Positions 28,875 to 41,352 are shown, counted from the stretch's first letter. The stretch: 64,000 bases of DNA from Arthrobacter sp. CAN_C5 (GCF_017875735.1 NZ_JAGGMZ010000001.1:930001-994000), one strand, 5' to 3'. The notes: generated by a model not told the origin, from the letters alone. A program made the numbers and translations.

Positions 28875-30500
28875 TCAGTAACCTCGGGCGTCCCCGGCAT
28901 CGGTGCCGATGGTGCTCAGCGTTATCTCGGGGGAATTCTTCTCGACCCGGCGAAGCGCCCAGATGTCGTTGAACAGGGCCAGGTATTCGCCGTCGGACCG
29001 GATCAGCACCTCGGTGCCGCGGATGGCGCTGAGCGCGGCCTGGGCGTCGTGGGTGGTAAGCCGGGCCAACGAATACTGCAGGGGTTCCATGCGCATCGGT
29101 GCGCTGAAGTCATGTTCCATCCGGTCTGCGACCACCTCGAACTGCATGGGTCCAACGGCGGCCAGCACCGGTGCCTGGTCTCCGCGGAGGTCCGAGCGGA
29201 GCACCTGGATGATTCCCTCGTGGCCGAGCTGTTCGATCCCGCGCCGGAACTGCTTGAACCGGCTGGGGTCCTTGGACCGGGCCACCCGGAAGTGTTCGGG
29301 GCTGAACAGGGGGATCGGCGGGTATTCGACCGGCTCCTCGACGTAGAGGCTGTCGCCCATCCGCAGGGCAGAGGCGTTGACCAGCCCGACGACGTCGCCC
29401 GGCCAGGCTTCGTCGATCACTTCGCGTTCGCGACCGAACAGCTGCTGCGCGTATTTGGTGGCGAAGGTCTTGCCCGAGTTGGCGTGGGTGACCACCATGC
29501 CGCGCTCGAAGACGCCGGAGCAGACCCTGATGAAGGCCACGTGGTCGCGGTGGGCGCGGTTCATGCCGGCCTGCACCTTGAAGACGAAGCCCGAGAACGG
29601 GGCATCCACGGGGCGGGGGTTGCCGTCGATGTCCTTGCGGGGTGAGGCGGCGGGCGCCAGGTTAACCAGGGTGTCGAGGATGTGCTGGACGCCGAAGTTC
29701 AGGACTGCTGAGGAGAACAGCACCGGAGTGCCGGTTCCGGCGTGGAAGCTTTCCTTATCGAACGGCTGGTTCGATTCGATCACCAACGAGGCCTCATCGA
29801 GAGCATCGGTCCAGGCGTCACCCTCCTGGGCCAGCGCCTCCTCAGGGGTGAGATGCTCCTCCGTGGCGAGGGAGGCGCCGGCGTTTTTCCGGGTGAAACG
29901 GACAAACTCGTTACGCTTCAGGTCCCAGACGCCGCGGAAGTCACCGGCAATGCCGACCGCCCAGGTGAGGGGCATGGGAATCAGGCCGGTGCGCTCGGTG
30001 ATCTCGTCCATCAGTGCCAGGGTGTCGAGCCCGGGCCGGTCCCACTTGTTGATCACGGTGATGATGGGGATATTCCGCTGGCGACAGACCTCGAACAGTT
30101 TCATGGTTTGTGTTTCGAGGCCCTTGGCGGCGTCAATCAGCATGACCGCGCAATCCACTGCGGCGAGCACACGGTAGGTGTCTTCGGAGAAGTCGGAGTG
30201 GCCGGGGGTGTCCAACAGATTGATGACGGTGTCCCGGTAGGAGAACTGCAGGGCCGTGGAACTGATCGAAATGCCGCGGTCCTTCTCCATCTGCATCCAG
30301 TCAGAGACGGTCTCCCGACGGTTCTCCTTGCCATTGGTGGCACCGGCCGTCCCGATCACCCGGGCATGCAGGGCCAGGGCCTCGGTCAGGGTCGACTTGC
30401 CGGCGTCGGGGTGCGAGATGACCGCGAAGGTCCGACGGCGGGAAGCCTCCTGGACAATGCCGCTGTTGCTCCGGGCGGTGGCCTGTACCTGCTGGGTCAC
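28875..30500 (-). CDS. prfC: Peptide chain release factor 3
   Basis: RF3 is a translational GTPase that removes RF1/RF2 from the ribosome after termination. It is 541 aa. The G domain shows G1 SHPDAGKSTLTE, switch regions with KDRGISISS, G3 DTPGHSDFSEDTYR and G4 NKWDRPG. The C-terminal RF3-specific part includes GPMQFEVVADRMEHDF. The prfC-type spacing KDRGISISSTALQF separates it from EF-G. It is followed at 1 nt by the methyltransferase gene. The start is 113 bp from a divergent membrane protein. Confidence 0.94.
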   Translation of the reverse strand: MTQQVQATARSNSGIVQEASRRRTFAVISHPDAGKSTLTEALALHARVIGTAGATNGKENRRETVSDWMQMEKDRGISISSTALQFSYRDTVINLLDTPGHSDFSEDTYRVLAAVDCAVMLIDAAKGLETQTMKLFEVCRQRNIPIITVINKWDRPGLDTLALMDEITERTGLIPMPLTWAVGIAGDFRGVWDLKRNEFVRFTRKNAGASLATEEHLTPEEALAQEGDAWTDALDEASLVIESNQPFDKESFHAGTGTPVLFSSAVLNFGVQHILDTLVNLAPAASPRKDIDGNPRPVDAPFSGFVFKVQAGMNRAHRDHVAFIRVCSGVFERGMVVTHANSGKTFATKYAQQLFGREREVIDEAWPGDVVGLVNASALRMGDSLYVEEPVEYPPIPLFSPEHFRVARSKDPSRFKQFRRGIEQLGHEGIIQVLRSDLRGDQAPVLAAVGPMQFEVVADRMEHDFSAPMRMEPLQYSLARLTTHDAQAALSAIRGTEVLIRSDGEYLALFNDIWALRRVEKNSPEITLSTIGTDAGDARGY

Positions 30501-30613
30501 GAAACTGCTTTCGAAAGAGAGTGGATTGGCGATGGGTAAGCCAGCTCCCCAGTCTAGCCGAGGCAGATTTGCGGGCGCTTCAAGGAACAGGCAGGAGGCG
30601 CTAGGGTTCAGGG

Positions 30614-31120
30614 ATGCGACCCGGGGGAGAGCAGTACCAGGACCACCAGCCCGACAACCACCAGCCCGGCACTCCTGCCGGCATGGGGCGGCGGTATGGC
30701 CGGAAGCCCGGGCTCGACGGCGGACGCGTGGTCCTCGGGCCGCATGCCTTCCTCAAGGGGTGGATCGTGACTTTTGGAGTCTGGGGCCTCTCCACCCTTG
30801 TCTTCAGCACGCTCAGCGAGATCATTGGCCCGAACTCTGGCGCTGTAACGTTCTGGGGCATCGCCATGGTGGTCAGCCTTTTGGTCGCGATCGTGATCGC
30901 GGCACCGCTGGCACTGATCCTGAGCGTGCTGTTGCGGCGTGTTTTGAATCAGTGGGTCCACGTGGCGGCCTTCGCCGTGGTCTTCGCTGGCCTGGCGGCT
31001 GCCACCACCGTCCTGGTGCTACCGGGGACGGGCTCAACGTTCCCTGCCATCCTCGCCGTCGTCGTCGGGATCTCTGCAGGGGTAGGCCGTGCGGCGATCA
31101 TCCGCAACGTGAATCCCTGA
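30614..31120 (+). CDS. Small polytopic membrane protein of unknown function
   Basis: This 168-aa protein has a hydrophilic N-terminal 45 residues rich in Gln, His, Gly and Pro, then about four transmembrane helices. They include WIVTFGVWGLSTLVFSTL, VTFWGIAMVVSLLVAIVIAA, HVAAFAVVFAGLAAATTVLV and PAILAVVVGISAGVGRAAI. No catalytic motif was seen. It lies divergent from prfC and upstream of the CIRCE-groES promoter, with 40 bp between its stop and the first CIRCE arm. The start ATG follows the GGTTCAGGG context and is not certain. Confidence 0.68.
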   Translation: MRPGGEQYQDHQPDNHQPGTPAGMGRRYGRKPGLDGGRVVLGPHAFLKGWIVTFGVWGLSTLVFSTLSEIIGPNSGAVTFWGIAMVVSLLVAIVIAAPLALILSVLLRRVLNQWVHVAAFAVVFAGLAAATTVLVLPGTGSTFPAILAVVVGISAGVGRAAIIRNVNP

Positions 31121-31160
31121 GTGATCTGGGCCGGACATTGGGCTGCGCTGGGAGCGCAAT

Positions 31161-31187
31161 TTAGCACTCGCCTTGACCGAGTGCTAA
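31161..31187. promoter_or_regulatory. CIRCE operator 1 (HrcA site) upstream of groES
   Basis: The repeat TTAGCACTC-N9-GAGTGCTAA is a perfect match to the CIRCE consensus. It covers the TTGACC -35 hexamer of the groES promoter, so bound HrcA would block RNA polymerase. Confidence 0.95.
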
Positions 31188-31201
31188 CCAATGCATAAAG
31201 T
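31173..31201 (+). promoter_or_regulatory. Housekeeping-type promoter of groES-groEL
   Basis: The -35 is TTGACC (31173-31178) and the -10 is TAAAGT (31196-31201), with an exact 17-bp spacer. The first CIRCE overlaps the -35 and the second lies just past the expected transcription start. Confidence 0.8.
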
Positions 31202-31206
31202 CGGAC

Positions 31207-31233
31207 TTGGCACTCTCACCATGAGGGTGCTAA
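31207..31233. promoter_or_regulatory. CIRCE operator 2 upstream of groES
   Basis: The repeat TTGGCACTC-N9-GGGTGCTAA is an imperfect CIRCE, with two departures from consensus (the A at position 3 of the left arm is G, and the first two bases of the right arm are GG). It begins 6 nt after the -10 hexamer, so it spans the transcription start. A dual CIRCE is typical of actinobacterial groES promoters. Confidence 0.85.
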
Positions 31234-31330
31234 TTCCTTCAGGGACGCGTGAGCCGGCACCGCGACGACGGTCAGCGCCATCCGAAGGCCCTTTATTTCC
31301 ATTTGTCACCCAAGCGAAGGAGAGGTCCGA

Positions 31331-31627
31331 GTGTCGGTCTCTATTAAGCCTCTTGAGGATCGTATTGTTGTCCGCCCACTGGAAGCCGAGCAGACCACTG
31401 CTTCGGGTCTGGTCATCCCGGATACTGCCAAGGAAAAGCCCCAGGAGGGTGAAGTTGTTGCAGTAGGCCCAGGCCGCGTCGATGACAACGGAAACCGCGT
31501 ACCTGTCGATGTAGCCGAAGGCGACATTGTCATCTACTCCAAGTACGGCGGAACCGAAGTCAAGCACGGCGGCGCCGAGTACCTCGTACTCTCCGCCCGC
31601 GACGTTCTGGCGATCGTCGTTAAGTAG
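31331..31627 (+). CDS. groES: Co-chaperonin GroES
   Basis: GroES is the heptameric lid of the GroEL chaperonin, and it acts in the cytoplasm. The 98-aa sequence reads [20 protein letters not shown] and contains the mobile-loop region [19 protein letters not shown], then [19 protein letters not shown] at the C-terminus. A GTG start follows AAGGAG with good spacing. It is the first gene of the groES-groEL operon and is preceded by two CIRCE operators, so heat-shock control by HrcA is expected. Confidence 0.97.
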   Translation: MSVSIKPLEDRIVVRPLEAEQTTASGLVIPDTAKEKPQEGEVVAVGPGRVDDNGNRVPVDVAEGDIVIYSKYGGTEVKHGGAEYLVLSARDVLAIVVK

Positions 31628-33367
<1,740 letters not shown>

Positions 33368-33416
33368 TAATACCGGCCTCGCGTCCCACCAGGGGCGCAG
33401 CGCCATTGAGTAACGT

Positions 33417-33448
33417 CGACACCCCCGGTTCTTCGACCGGGGGTGTCG
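33417..33448 (+). terminator. Terminator downstream of groEL
   Basis: A perfect 13-bp stem, CGACACCCCCGGT, with a TCTTCG loop ends the groESL transcript 49 nt after the groEL stop. Confidence 0.8.
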
Positions 33449-35247
<1,799 letters not shown>

Positions 35248-35283
35248 CCGTCCCGTCCCATGGGAAGGCAATAGCTGGACTCC

Positions 35284-35361
35284 ATGACTGAGGCACGTCG
35301 TGACGGGCAGCGGGTATTGCGGGCTGTGCTCGGCGCCTTCAGCCAGGATGAAGAGCGGTGA
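35284..35361 (+). CDS. Possible 25-codon leader ORF before the ABC exporter
   Basis: An ATG frame gives MTEARRDGQRVLRAVLGAFS plus five residues, and ends 3 nt before the ATG of the ABC transporter gene. The tight gap would favour re-initiation, so it may be a coupling leader. There is only a weak ribosome site (GGAAGG about 15 nt upstream) and no match to a known peptide; it could also be the tail of a lost gene. Confidence 0.3.
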   Translation: MTEARRDGQRVLRAVLGAFSQDEER

Positions 35362-35364
35362 GTC

Positions 35365-37242
35365 ATGACCGACAGTGAGCTTCGTCCGGCCCGGGATCCC
35401 CGGTCTCGGCTGTCCCTCGGCCCGTACGCTCGGGCCGTGGGACAGGTCCTGCGGGTGAGCTTCATGGCTTCTCCGGGCGCCGTCGTCATGAAGGTGCTCG
35501 GATCGCTGATTGCCGCGGTGCTCCCCTTGGTGACCACCTACTTTGCGGCGCTCACCACCACCGCGCTGGCGGAGGCGTACGCGGGCAATCCCGACGCGGG
35601 GCGGCAAGCGGTGGTCTACGTGCTGATCACCGCGGGGCTGGGACTGCTCTGGGGTGCATTCACCAGTGTGGACCGATATATCCAGCAGGTGATGAGTTTC
35701 AGGGTCGGCGCCGTGGTGGGGGACCTGATGTATGAGCGCTTTCTGGCCCTCGAGTTCTGGCGGTACGACGACAAGGACACCGTCGACCTCTACGACCGGG
35801 CCAAAAGGTTCTCGGACTCCTACGCCCGCGTGCTCGACCGGATCGCCGCGATCTTCACGCAGCTGATGTCGGTGATCCTTGCTATCGGGGCGCTGTTGCT
35901 GGTCAGTTGGTGGGTGGCCCTGATCGTCCTGATCGCGATCATCCCGAGCGTGTACCTCCAGTTCAAGCTCTCCCGCGAGCAGATGGCCCACTGGAACACC
36001 CAGGGGGACTCCCGCCGGCAGCGGCGGTTGATCGAAACGAACCTCATCCGCCCGCAACACATCGCCGAGATGCGGCTGTACGGCGTCGTGAAGTACTTGA
36101 TGGACCTGCGCTCCCGGCTGCGCGACGCCGACGAACTGCGCCGTCTTGAGTTCCAGAAACGATATATCCCCAAGCAACTGCTCGCCGATGCGCTCCAGTA
36201 CGGTGCCGAGGTGGTGGCGCTGATCTGGGTGGTGGGGCAGATTATCGCCCGGGCCCAGCCGGTTGGGCAGTTCCTCTATATTCAGCAGATCGTCAGCCGC
36301 GCCCTATCCACGGCAAATCAGCTGGTGACTTCGCTCAGTTCCATCGACGAGGATCTCGCCAATCTGAAGGACTACGAAGAGTTCATGAAGTTCCCGACGG
36401 CGGTCGGCGGCGGGAAACCCCTGACAGGGCCGCCCGCCGAAGTCCGGCTCGAAGACATCACCTACACGTATACGTCGGGGAGCACCCAGGTCCTCAAAGG
36501 CGTCTCCCTGACCATCAGAGCGGGTCAACACATTGCGATCGTGGGGGAGAACGGCGCGGGGAAATCGACGCTGATCCGCATTCTGGCCGGCCTGTACCAG
36601 CCCGAGTCCGGCCGGGTCCTGCTGGACGGGCAGAACCTCCGGACCCTCGACATTGCCTCCTGGCACCGGCCTCTGGCCGTGATGTCACAGGACTTCCTGA
36701 AATACGAGTTTGCGACGGCAGCCAACAACATCTACTTCGGGGACGTCTCGCTTCCCAGAGAAGACCCGCGGGTGGAGCGCGCCGCTGCGGACGCCGAGGC
36801 CACCGACTTCATTGATCGCTTGCCGAACGGATTCGAGAGTCATGTCAGCAACTGGATGGAAGATCCGCGGGGCCGCAAGGGAAGTGGGCTGTCCGGGGGA
36901 CAGTGGCAGCGGCTCGCGATGGCCCGCAACTTCTATCGCGGGGCGCCGTTCATTGTCATGGATGAGCCGACGTCGGCGATCGATGCCCTCGCCGAGCATC
37001 GCATCTTCAGCCGTCTCTTTGCCGACAAGGACCACACGATCATTGCCATCAGCCACCGGCTGGCGACCATCGAGAAGGCCGACGTCATCTACATGATGGA
37101 GGCAGGGGAGGTGGCCGAGTCGGGCACCCATGAGGAACTGGTCAATCTCCGGGGACGGTACTTCAGGATGTTCGAGAGCCAGCTGGGACTCGATCCGGAG
37201 CCTCGCGATCCGGAGCCAGACTCGGGTACTACCGGCCACTAG
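35365..37242 (+). CDS. ABC transporter, fused permease and ATPase (exporter type)
   Basis: This is a half-size ABC exporter of 625 aa. Transmembrane helices lie between about residues 30 and 320. The nucleotide-binding domain starts near 355. It has Walker A VGENGAGKSTLIRILAGLY, Q-loop AVMSQDF, the signature LSGGQWQRLAMARNF, Walker B IVMDEPTSAID and an H-loop in AISHRLATI. All catalytic motifs are intact, so it probably works as a homodimer. The substrate is unknown. It ends with an acidic Pro/Asp/Glu tail. It follows guaB by 117 nt and a small possible leader ORF. Confidence 0.9.
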   Translation: MTDSELRPARDPRSRLSLGPYARAVGQVLRVSFMASPGAVVMKVLGSLIAAVLPLVTTYFAALTTTALAEAYAGNPDAGRQAVVYVLITAGLGLLWGAFTSVDRYIQQVMSFRVGAVVGDLMYERFLALEFWRYDDKDTVDLYDRAKRFSDSYARVLDRIAAIFTQLMSVILAIGALLLVSWWVALIVLIAIIPSVYLQFKLSREQMAHWNTQGDSRRQRRLIETNLIRPQHIAEMRLYGVVKYLMDLRSRLRDADELRRLEFQKRYIPKQLLADALQYGAEVVALIWVVGQIIARAQPVGQFLYIQQIVSRALSTANQLVTSLSSIDEDLANLKDYEEFMKFPTAVGGGKPLTGPPAEVRLEDITYTYTSGSTQVLKGVSLTIRAGQHIAIVGENGAGKSTLIRILAGLYQPESGRVLLDGQNLRTLDIASWHRPLAVMSQDFLKYEFATAANNIYFGDVSLPREDPRVERAAADAEATDFIDRLPNGFESHVSNWMEDPRGRKGSGLSGGQWQRLAMARNFYRGAPFIVMDEPTSAIDALAEHRIFSRLFADKDHTIIAISHRLATIEKADVIYMMEAGEVAESGTHEELVNLRGRYFRMFESQLGLDPEPRDPEPDSGTTGH

Positions 37243-37251
37243 CCGCACTGC

Positions 37252-37584
37252 TCAGGCGGGAGCCTTGTCCTTGGGATCGGGTGCGGCGGCCTGTGGCGCG
37301 GGCGTTGATGCCTTGGGTTCGGGCGGCACCACGGGCTGCACCACGGCCTGCACCGCGCTGACATCCTCGGGCGGCTGGTGGTCCTCGGCGGCACGGAAAT
37401 CCAGCTCCGCCTTCAGCTCCTCATGCCGGAATTCAGTCTCGGGGTCCGGTTCATGATCTACCGTGTATTCACGATCCAACTGACGGTGAATTTTGCTGTT
37501 GAGAATCTCGACCTGGCTGTCCTCCAGCGGTGCCAGGTCAACCGGGAACGGTTGCTCCGGAGAAAGCCTGCTCTTGTCGCCCAT
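37252..37584 (-). CDS. Small acidic protein of unknown function with Pro/Ala-rich tail
   Basis: I do not recognise this 110-aa protein. It begins MGDKSRLSPEQPFPVDLAPL. The middle is charged and helical (SQVEILNSKIHRQLDREYTV, ETEFRHEELKAELDFRAAED). The last 35 residues are Pro/Ala/Lys-rich and look disordered. The start at 37584 is chosen for the AAAGGGCAGG ribosome site; an in-frame TTG at 37602 would add six residues. It is convergent with the ABC exporter, with a 9-nt gap. No membrane segment or enzyme motif was seen. Confidence 0.6.
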   Translation of the reverse strand: MGDKSRLSPEQPFPVDLAPLEDSQVEILNSKIHRQLDREYTVDHEPDPETEFRHEELKAELDFRAAEDHQPPEDVSAVQAVVQPVVPPEPKASTPAPQAAAPDPKDKAPA

Positions 37585-37654
37585 AGCCTGCCCTTTCGCC
37601 AATGGTGTTCGAAAACTTTTCGCACAGGCAGTCTACGTCCAATGGGGGCCTGTG

Positions 37655-38170
37655 TTAGCCAGCGGCCCGGGATCCGGAGTTCCGGCCCGCACCCAACTCT
37701 TCGATCAGGTTCCGGAGCTCGGCGCGGAGGGTCTCCGACAGCAACCCGCCTCCAGCGATGAGGGACTGCTCGATCTTCTCGGCACTGGCGAGGGCTCGCT
37801 GGCCGGAGTCGGACACCGACACCATCTGGATCCGCTGATCGACCGCACCCCTGGTGCGGTTGACATACCCGTTCGCCTGCAGCTTTTCGATCGTCTTACC
37901 CATTGTCTGGTTTTGCACCCGAATCAGTAGGGCCAGCTTTGTCTGGTTGATGGGGCCCTGATCCTGCAGGACCCGTAAGGCGGTGTAGCCAGCATGGGTG
38001 AGGCCCAGATCGACCAGGCCCGCATTCCACGCATGGTCGACCAGACGCGCCGCGGTGGTCAATAGCCTCCCGGTGGGCCATTGCTCCAACTCCTGCATGT
38101 CGACACTTCCTTCAGTGGTGGGATCGGTGGACTCAGACCGTTCGGGCTCCGCTTCCGGGATGCCATCCAC
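37655..38170 (-). CDS. MarR-family transcriptional regulator
   Basis: This winged-helix regulator is 171 aa with the GTG start at 38170. That start has an excellent GAGGAGG Shine-Dalgarno 5 nt upstream; an ATG at 38098 (MQELEQWPTGR) with AAGGA upstream would give a shorter, more typical MarR length. The DNA-binding helices are NQTKLALLIRVQNQTMGKTIEKL, followed by the wing NGYVNRTRGAVDQRIQMVSVSDSGQ. The extra N-terminal 24 residues are acidic and probably disordered. It lies 70 nt upstream of the small acidic protein on the same strand. Ligand and targets are unknown. Confidence 0.85.
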   Translation of the reverse strand: MDGIPEAEPERSESTDPTTEGSVDMQELEQWPTGRLLTTAARLVDHAWNAGLVDLGLTHAGYTALRVLQDQGPINQTKLALLIRVQNQTMGKTIEKLQANGYVNRTRGAVDQRIQMVSVSDSGQRALASAEKIEQSLIAGGGLLSETLRAELRNLIEELGAGRNSGSRAAG

Positions 38171-38438
38171 CCTAGCCTCCTCACCGCCGGAAAGGAAAGC
38201 ACGCTTAGCACCTGTTGGCGGACTTCGTTGAAACTCCACCGCCTATTTGTCTTGCCCTGGCGAAGTATGCCGTCTGGGTAATATGCTGGAAAACCGGCGC
38301 ATTCCAGCGCTCGCCCCCTGTCCGATGGCTACCCGCAGCAGCCACTTCGCGATCTTTGCTGACGGTCAGGACCTGCTCGCCCAGGCTGAACAGGACGCTG
38401 CGGAGTCCTTGCTGGCCGCGCTGGGATAACCTTGGTGA

Positions 38439-39578
38439 GTGACTAACGAGATTGAGATTGGCCGAGGCAAGCGCGGACGCAGGGCGTATTCGCTCGATGA
38501 CGTGGCGGTGGTCCCCTCCCGTCGGACCCGGGACCCACACGATGTGTCAGTGCAATGGCAGATCGACGCCTACCAGTTCGAGATGCCGGTCATCGCTGCT
38601 CCGATGGACTCGGCGATGTCGCCGGCAACCGCGATCGCGATGGGCCGCCTCGGCGGGCTGGGAGTGCTCAACCTGGAAGGCCTGTGGACCCGATACGAGG
38701 ATCCACAGCCCGTCCTGGACGAAATTGCCCATCTGGGCAACGAAGCCTTCAGCCCGGCGGCCACCCGCAGGATGCAGGAAATCTACAACGCCCCCATCCA
38801 GGAGGGCCTGATCACCAGCCGCCTGGCCGAAATCCGCGAGGCTGGTGTCACCGTCGCTGGTTCGCTGACACCCCAGCGCACCCAGCAGTTCTACAAGACC
38901 GTGCTGGCGGCGGGGGTCGATATCTTCGTGATCCGAGGCACCACCGTCTCGGCCGAGCACGTTTCGAAGAATGATCAACCGTTGAACCTGAAGCAGTTCA
39001 TCTACGAACTAGATGTCCCGGTCATTGTGGGCGGCGCCGCCGGCTACACCCCAGCCCTCCATCTGATGCGTACCGGCGCAGCCGGGGTGTTGGTCGGATT
39101 CGGCGGAGGAGCGACCACCACGACCCGCCGCGCACTGGGCATCCACTCACCCCTGGCCTCCGCAATTTCCGACGTGGCGGCGGCCCGCCGTGACTACATG
39201 GACGAGTCGGGCGGACGCTATGTCCACGTCATTGCCGATGGCGGGATGGGCGCCAGCGGCGACATCGTCAAGGCCATCGCGATGGGTGCCGACGCCGTGA
39301 TGCTGGGATCGGCACTCGCCCGGGCAGAAGAAGCACCCGGTCAGGGCTGGCACTGGGGCCAGGAGGCCCACCACGATGAGCTGCCCCGCGGCGACAGGGT
39401 AAACATCGGCACGGTTGGTCCGCTCAAGGAGGTGCTGTGGGGGCCGTCCCACCACACCAATGGAACCTCCAACCTGATCGGCGCCCTGCGGCGGGCCATG
39501 GCCACCACCGGCTACTCGGATCTCAAGGAGTTCCAGCGGGTGGAAGTGGTCCTTTCCCCCTACCTTTCCAACGGCTGA
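38439..39578 (+). CDS. guaB3: GuaB3-family IMP dehydrogenase-related protein
   Basis: This 379-aa TIM-barrel protein resembles IMPDH/GMP reductase but has no CBS domains, which is the GuaB3 pattern in actinobacteria. It has DDVAVVPSRRTRDPHDVSV, the phosphate motif VIADGGMGASGDIVKAIAMG, and GADAVMLGSALARAEEAPG. The IMPDH Cys loop (SICTTR) aligns with GGGATTTTRR, so Thr (about 227) stands where the catalytic Cys should be. Its activity is therefore unclear. It begins at GTG 38439; a possible -10-like TAACCT lies 6 nt upstream. The gap to the MarR gene contains no other convincing gene. Confidence 0.85.
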   Translation: MTNEIEIGRGKRGRRAYSLDDVAVVPSRRTRDPHDVSVQWQIDAYQFEMPVIAAPMDSAMSPATAIAMGRLGGLGVLNLEGLWTRYEDPQPVLDEIAHLGNEAFSPAATRRMQEIYNAPIQEGLITSRLAEIREAGVTVAGSLTPQRTQQFYKTVLAAGVDIFVIRGTTVSAEHVSKNDQPLNLKQFIYELDVPVIVGGAAGYTPALHLMRTGAAGVLVGFGGGATTTTRRALGIHSPLASAISDVAAARRDYMDESGGRYVHVIADGGMGASGDIVKAIAMGADAVMLGSALARAEEAPGQGWHWGQEAHHDELPRGDRVNIGTVGPLKEVLWGPSHHTNGTSNLIGALRRAMATTGYSDLKEFQRVEVVLSPYLSNG

Positions 39579-39627
39579 TTGCTAAGGTTGAGGGACGTAG
39601 TATCGAACCCGACGAAGGATCGCCGCC

Positions 39628-41352
39628 ATGTCATCAGGAGCACTCAGCCCGAAAAACCGTGAAGACGCGCTAGCAGCGCTGAAAGCCACCTCGGAAGCCG
39701 GCAAGGAGCTGGACATTCTGATCGTCGGCGGAGGCGTCGTCGGCGCCGGATCGGCGCTCGACGCGGTGACCCGGGGCCTCGACGTGGGGATGGTTGAGGC
39801 CCGCGACTGGGCCTCCGGCACTTCTTCACGCTCCTCGAAGCTGATCCACGGCGGGTTGCGGTACCTCGAAATGCTGGACTTCGCCCTGGTGCAGGAGGCA
39901 CTGAAGGAACGGGGGCTGTTGATCCAGCGGATTGCCCCGCACCTAGTCCGACCCGTGCCTTTCCTCTACCCGCTCACCAAGAGGTTCTTTGAGCGCCCTT
40001 ACGTTGGCGCCGGGATCCTGCTGTACGACACGATGGGGATGACCTCAGGTAATTCACGCGGAGTCCCTCTGCACAAGCACCTGTCCCGGCGTGGCACCCT
40101 GCGCGCTGCGCCCAGCCTGAAGGACGACGCGATGGTGGGCTCGATCCGCTACTACGACGCCCAGGTGGACGATGCCCGGTATGTCGTCAACATGGTGCGC
40201 ACCGCCGGGCACTACGGTGCCAAGGTCGCCAACCGGGTCACCGTCGTCGACTTCCTGCGCGAAGGCGAACGCGTGGTGGGCGCCCGCGTCAAGGACCAGG
40301 AAACCGGGGAGCAGTTCGATATCCGTGCGAAGCAGGTCATCAATGCGACCGGCGTCTGGACCGACGAAACCCAGGCAATGGTCACCGACCGGGGCCAAAT
40401 GAAAGTCAGGGCGTCCAAGGGCATTCACCTGGTGGTGCCGCGCGACCGCTTCCAGTCAACGGTCGGGCTCATCCTGCGGACCGAGAAATCAGTCCTGTTC
40501 GTCATCCCCTGGGGCCGGCACTGGATCATCGGAACCACCGACACCGACTGGGACCTGGACAAGGCCCACCCTGCCGCATCGTCCAAGGACATCGACTACA
40601 TTCTTGAGAACGTCAACAAGGTGCTCAGGCGCCCGTTGACCCGCGAGGACGTGGAGGGCGTCTATGCCGGGCTGCGCCCCCTGCTGGCCGGTGAGAGCGA
40701 CTCCACGGCGAAACTCTCCCGGGAGCATGTCGTCGCGCACCCGGTCCCCGGGCTGGTGGTGGTCGCCGGTGGCAAATGGACCACCTACCGCGTGATGGCC
40801 AAGGACGCTGTCGATGAAGCCACCCGCGCACTGGACGAGCGGGTTCCCGCCAGCTGCACCGAAACCGTCCCTCTGTTAGGCGCCGAGGGGTACAAGGCCG
40901 CCTGGAACAAGCGGGCGAGGATGGCCGAAAGCTCGGGCGTGCATGTGGCACGGGTGGAGCATCTCCTGCAGCGTTACGGCAGCCACGCCGAGGATGTCCT
41001 CTCGCTGATCCGCGAGGATCGGTCCCTCGGCGAGCCGCTGCCCGGTGCAGACGACTACCTCGGCGCTGAAGTGGTGTACGCGGTCACCCACGAGAACGCG
41101 CGCCACATCGACGATGTACTCACCCGGCGCACCAGGATTTCCATTGAGTCGTGGGACCGGGGGGTGTCGGCGGCGCCCGCCGTCGCCGCGCTGATGGCGC
41201 CCTTCCTGGAGTGGAGTGACGCGCAGGTGGACCGCGAGGTCAAGCACTACCTGGCGAGGGTCAAAGCGGAACGGCTTAGCCAGGAGCAGCCCGACGATAT
41301 CCTGGCGGACAGCGCCCGGATGGGAGTCGAGGATATTGTGCCGCTAAGCTAG
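39628..41352 (+). CDS. glpD: Aerobic glycerol-3-phosphate dehydrogenase
   Basis: GlpD is an FAD-dependent, membrane-associated enzyme that oxidises glycerol-3-phosphate to dihydroxyacetone phosphate and passes electrons to quinone. The 574-aa sequence has the FAD-binding dinucleotide fold ELDILIVGGGVVGAGSALDA, then SSRSSKLIHGGLRYLEM and RVTVVDFL. IGTTDTDWDLD and the C-terminal DAO_C-type region follow. A GAAGGA ribosome site precedes the ATG, and TAGTAT about 24 nt upstream may be a -10. A PTS EIIA gene follows 55 nt later on the same strand. Confidence 0.94.
   Translation: MSSGALSPKNREDALAALKATSEAGKELDILIVGGGVVGAGSALDAVTRGLDVGMVEARDWASGTSSRSSKLIHGGLRYLEMLDFALVQEALKERGLLIQRIAPHLVRPVPFLYPLTKRFFERPYVGAGILLYDTMGMTSGNSRGVPLHKHLSRRGTLRAAPSLKDDAMVGSIRYYDAQVDDARYVVNMVRTAGHYGAKVANRVTVVDFLREGERVVGARVKDQETGEQFDIRAKQVINATGVWTDETQAMVTDRGQMKVRASKGIHLVVPRDRFQSTVGLILRTEKSVLFVIPWGRHWIIGTTDTDWDLDKAHPAASSKDIDYILENVNKVLRRPLTREDVEGVYAGLRPLLAGESDSTAKLSREHVVAHPVPGLVVVAGGKWTTYRVMAKDAVDEATRALDERVPASCTETVPLLGAEGYKAAWNKRARMAESSGVHVARVEHLLQRYGSHAEDVLSLIREDRSLGEPLPGADDYLGAEVVYAVTHENARHIDDVLTRRTRISIESWDRGVSAAPAVAALMAPFLEWSDAQVDREVKHYLARVKAERLSQEQPDDILADSARMGVEDIVPLS

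Noticed and set aside
38283-38429. 48-codon ORF just before guaB3 (contains MATRSSHFAIFADGQDLLAQ)
   Set aside because: There is no Shine-Dalgarno, no recognised family and it ends in the guaB3 leader. It could be a fragment, but the support is too weak for a gene call.
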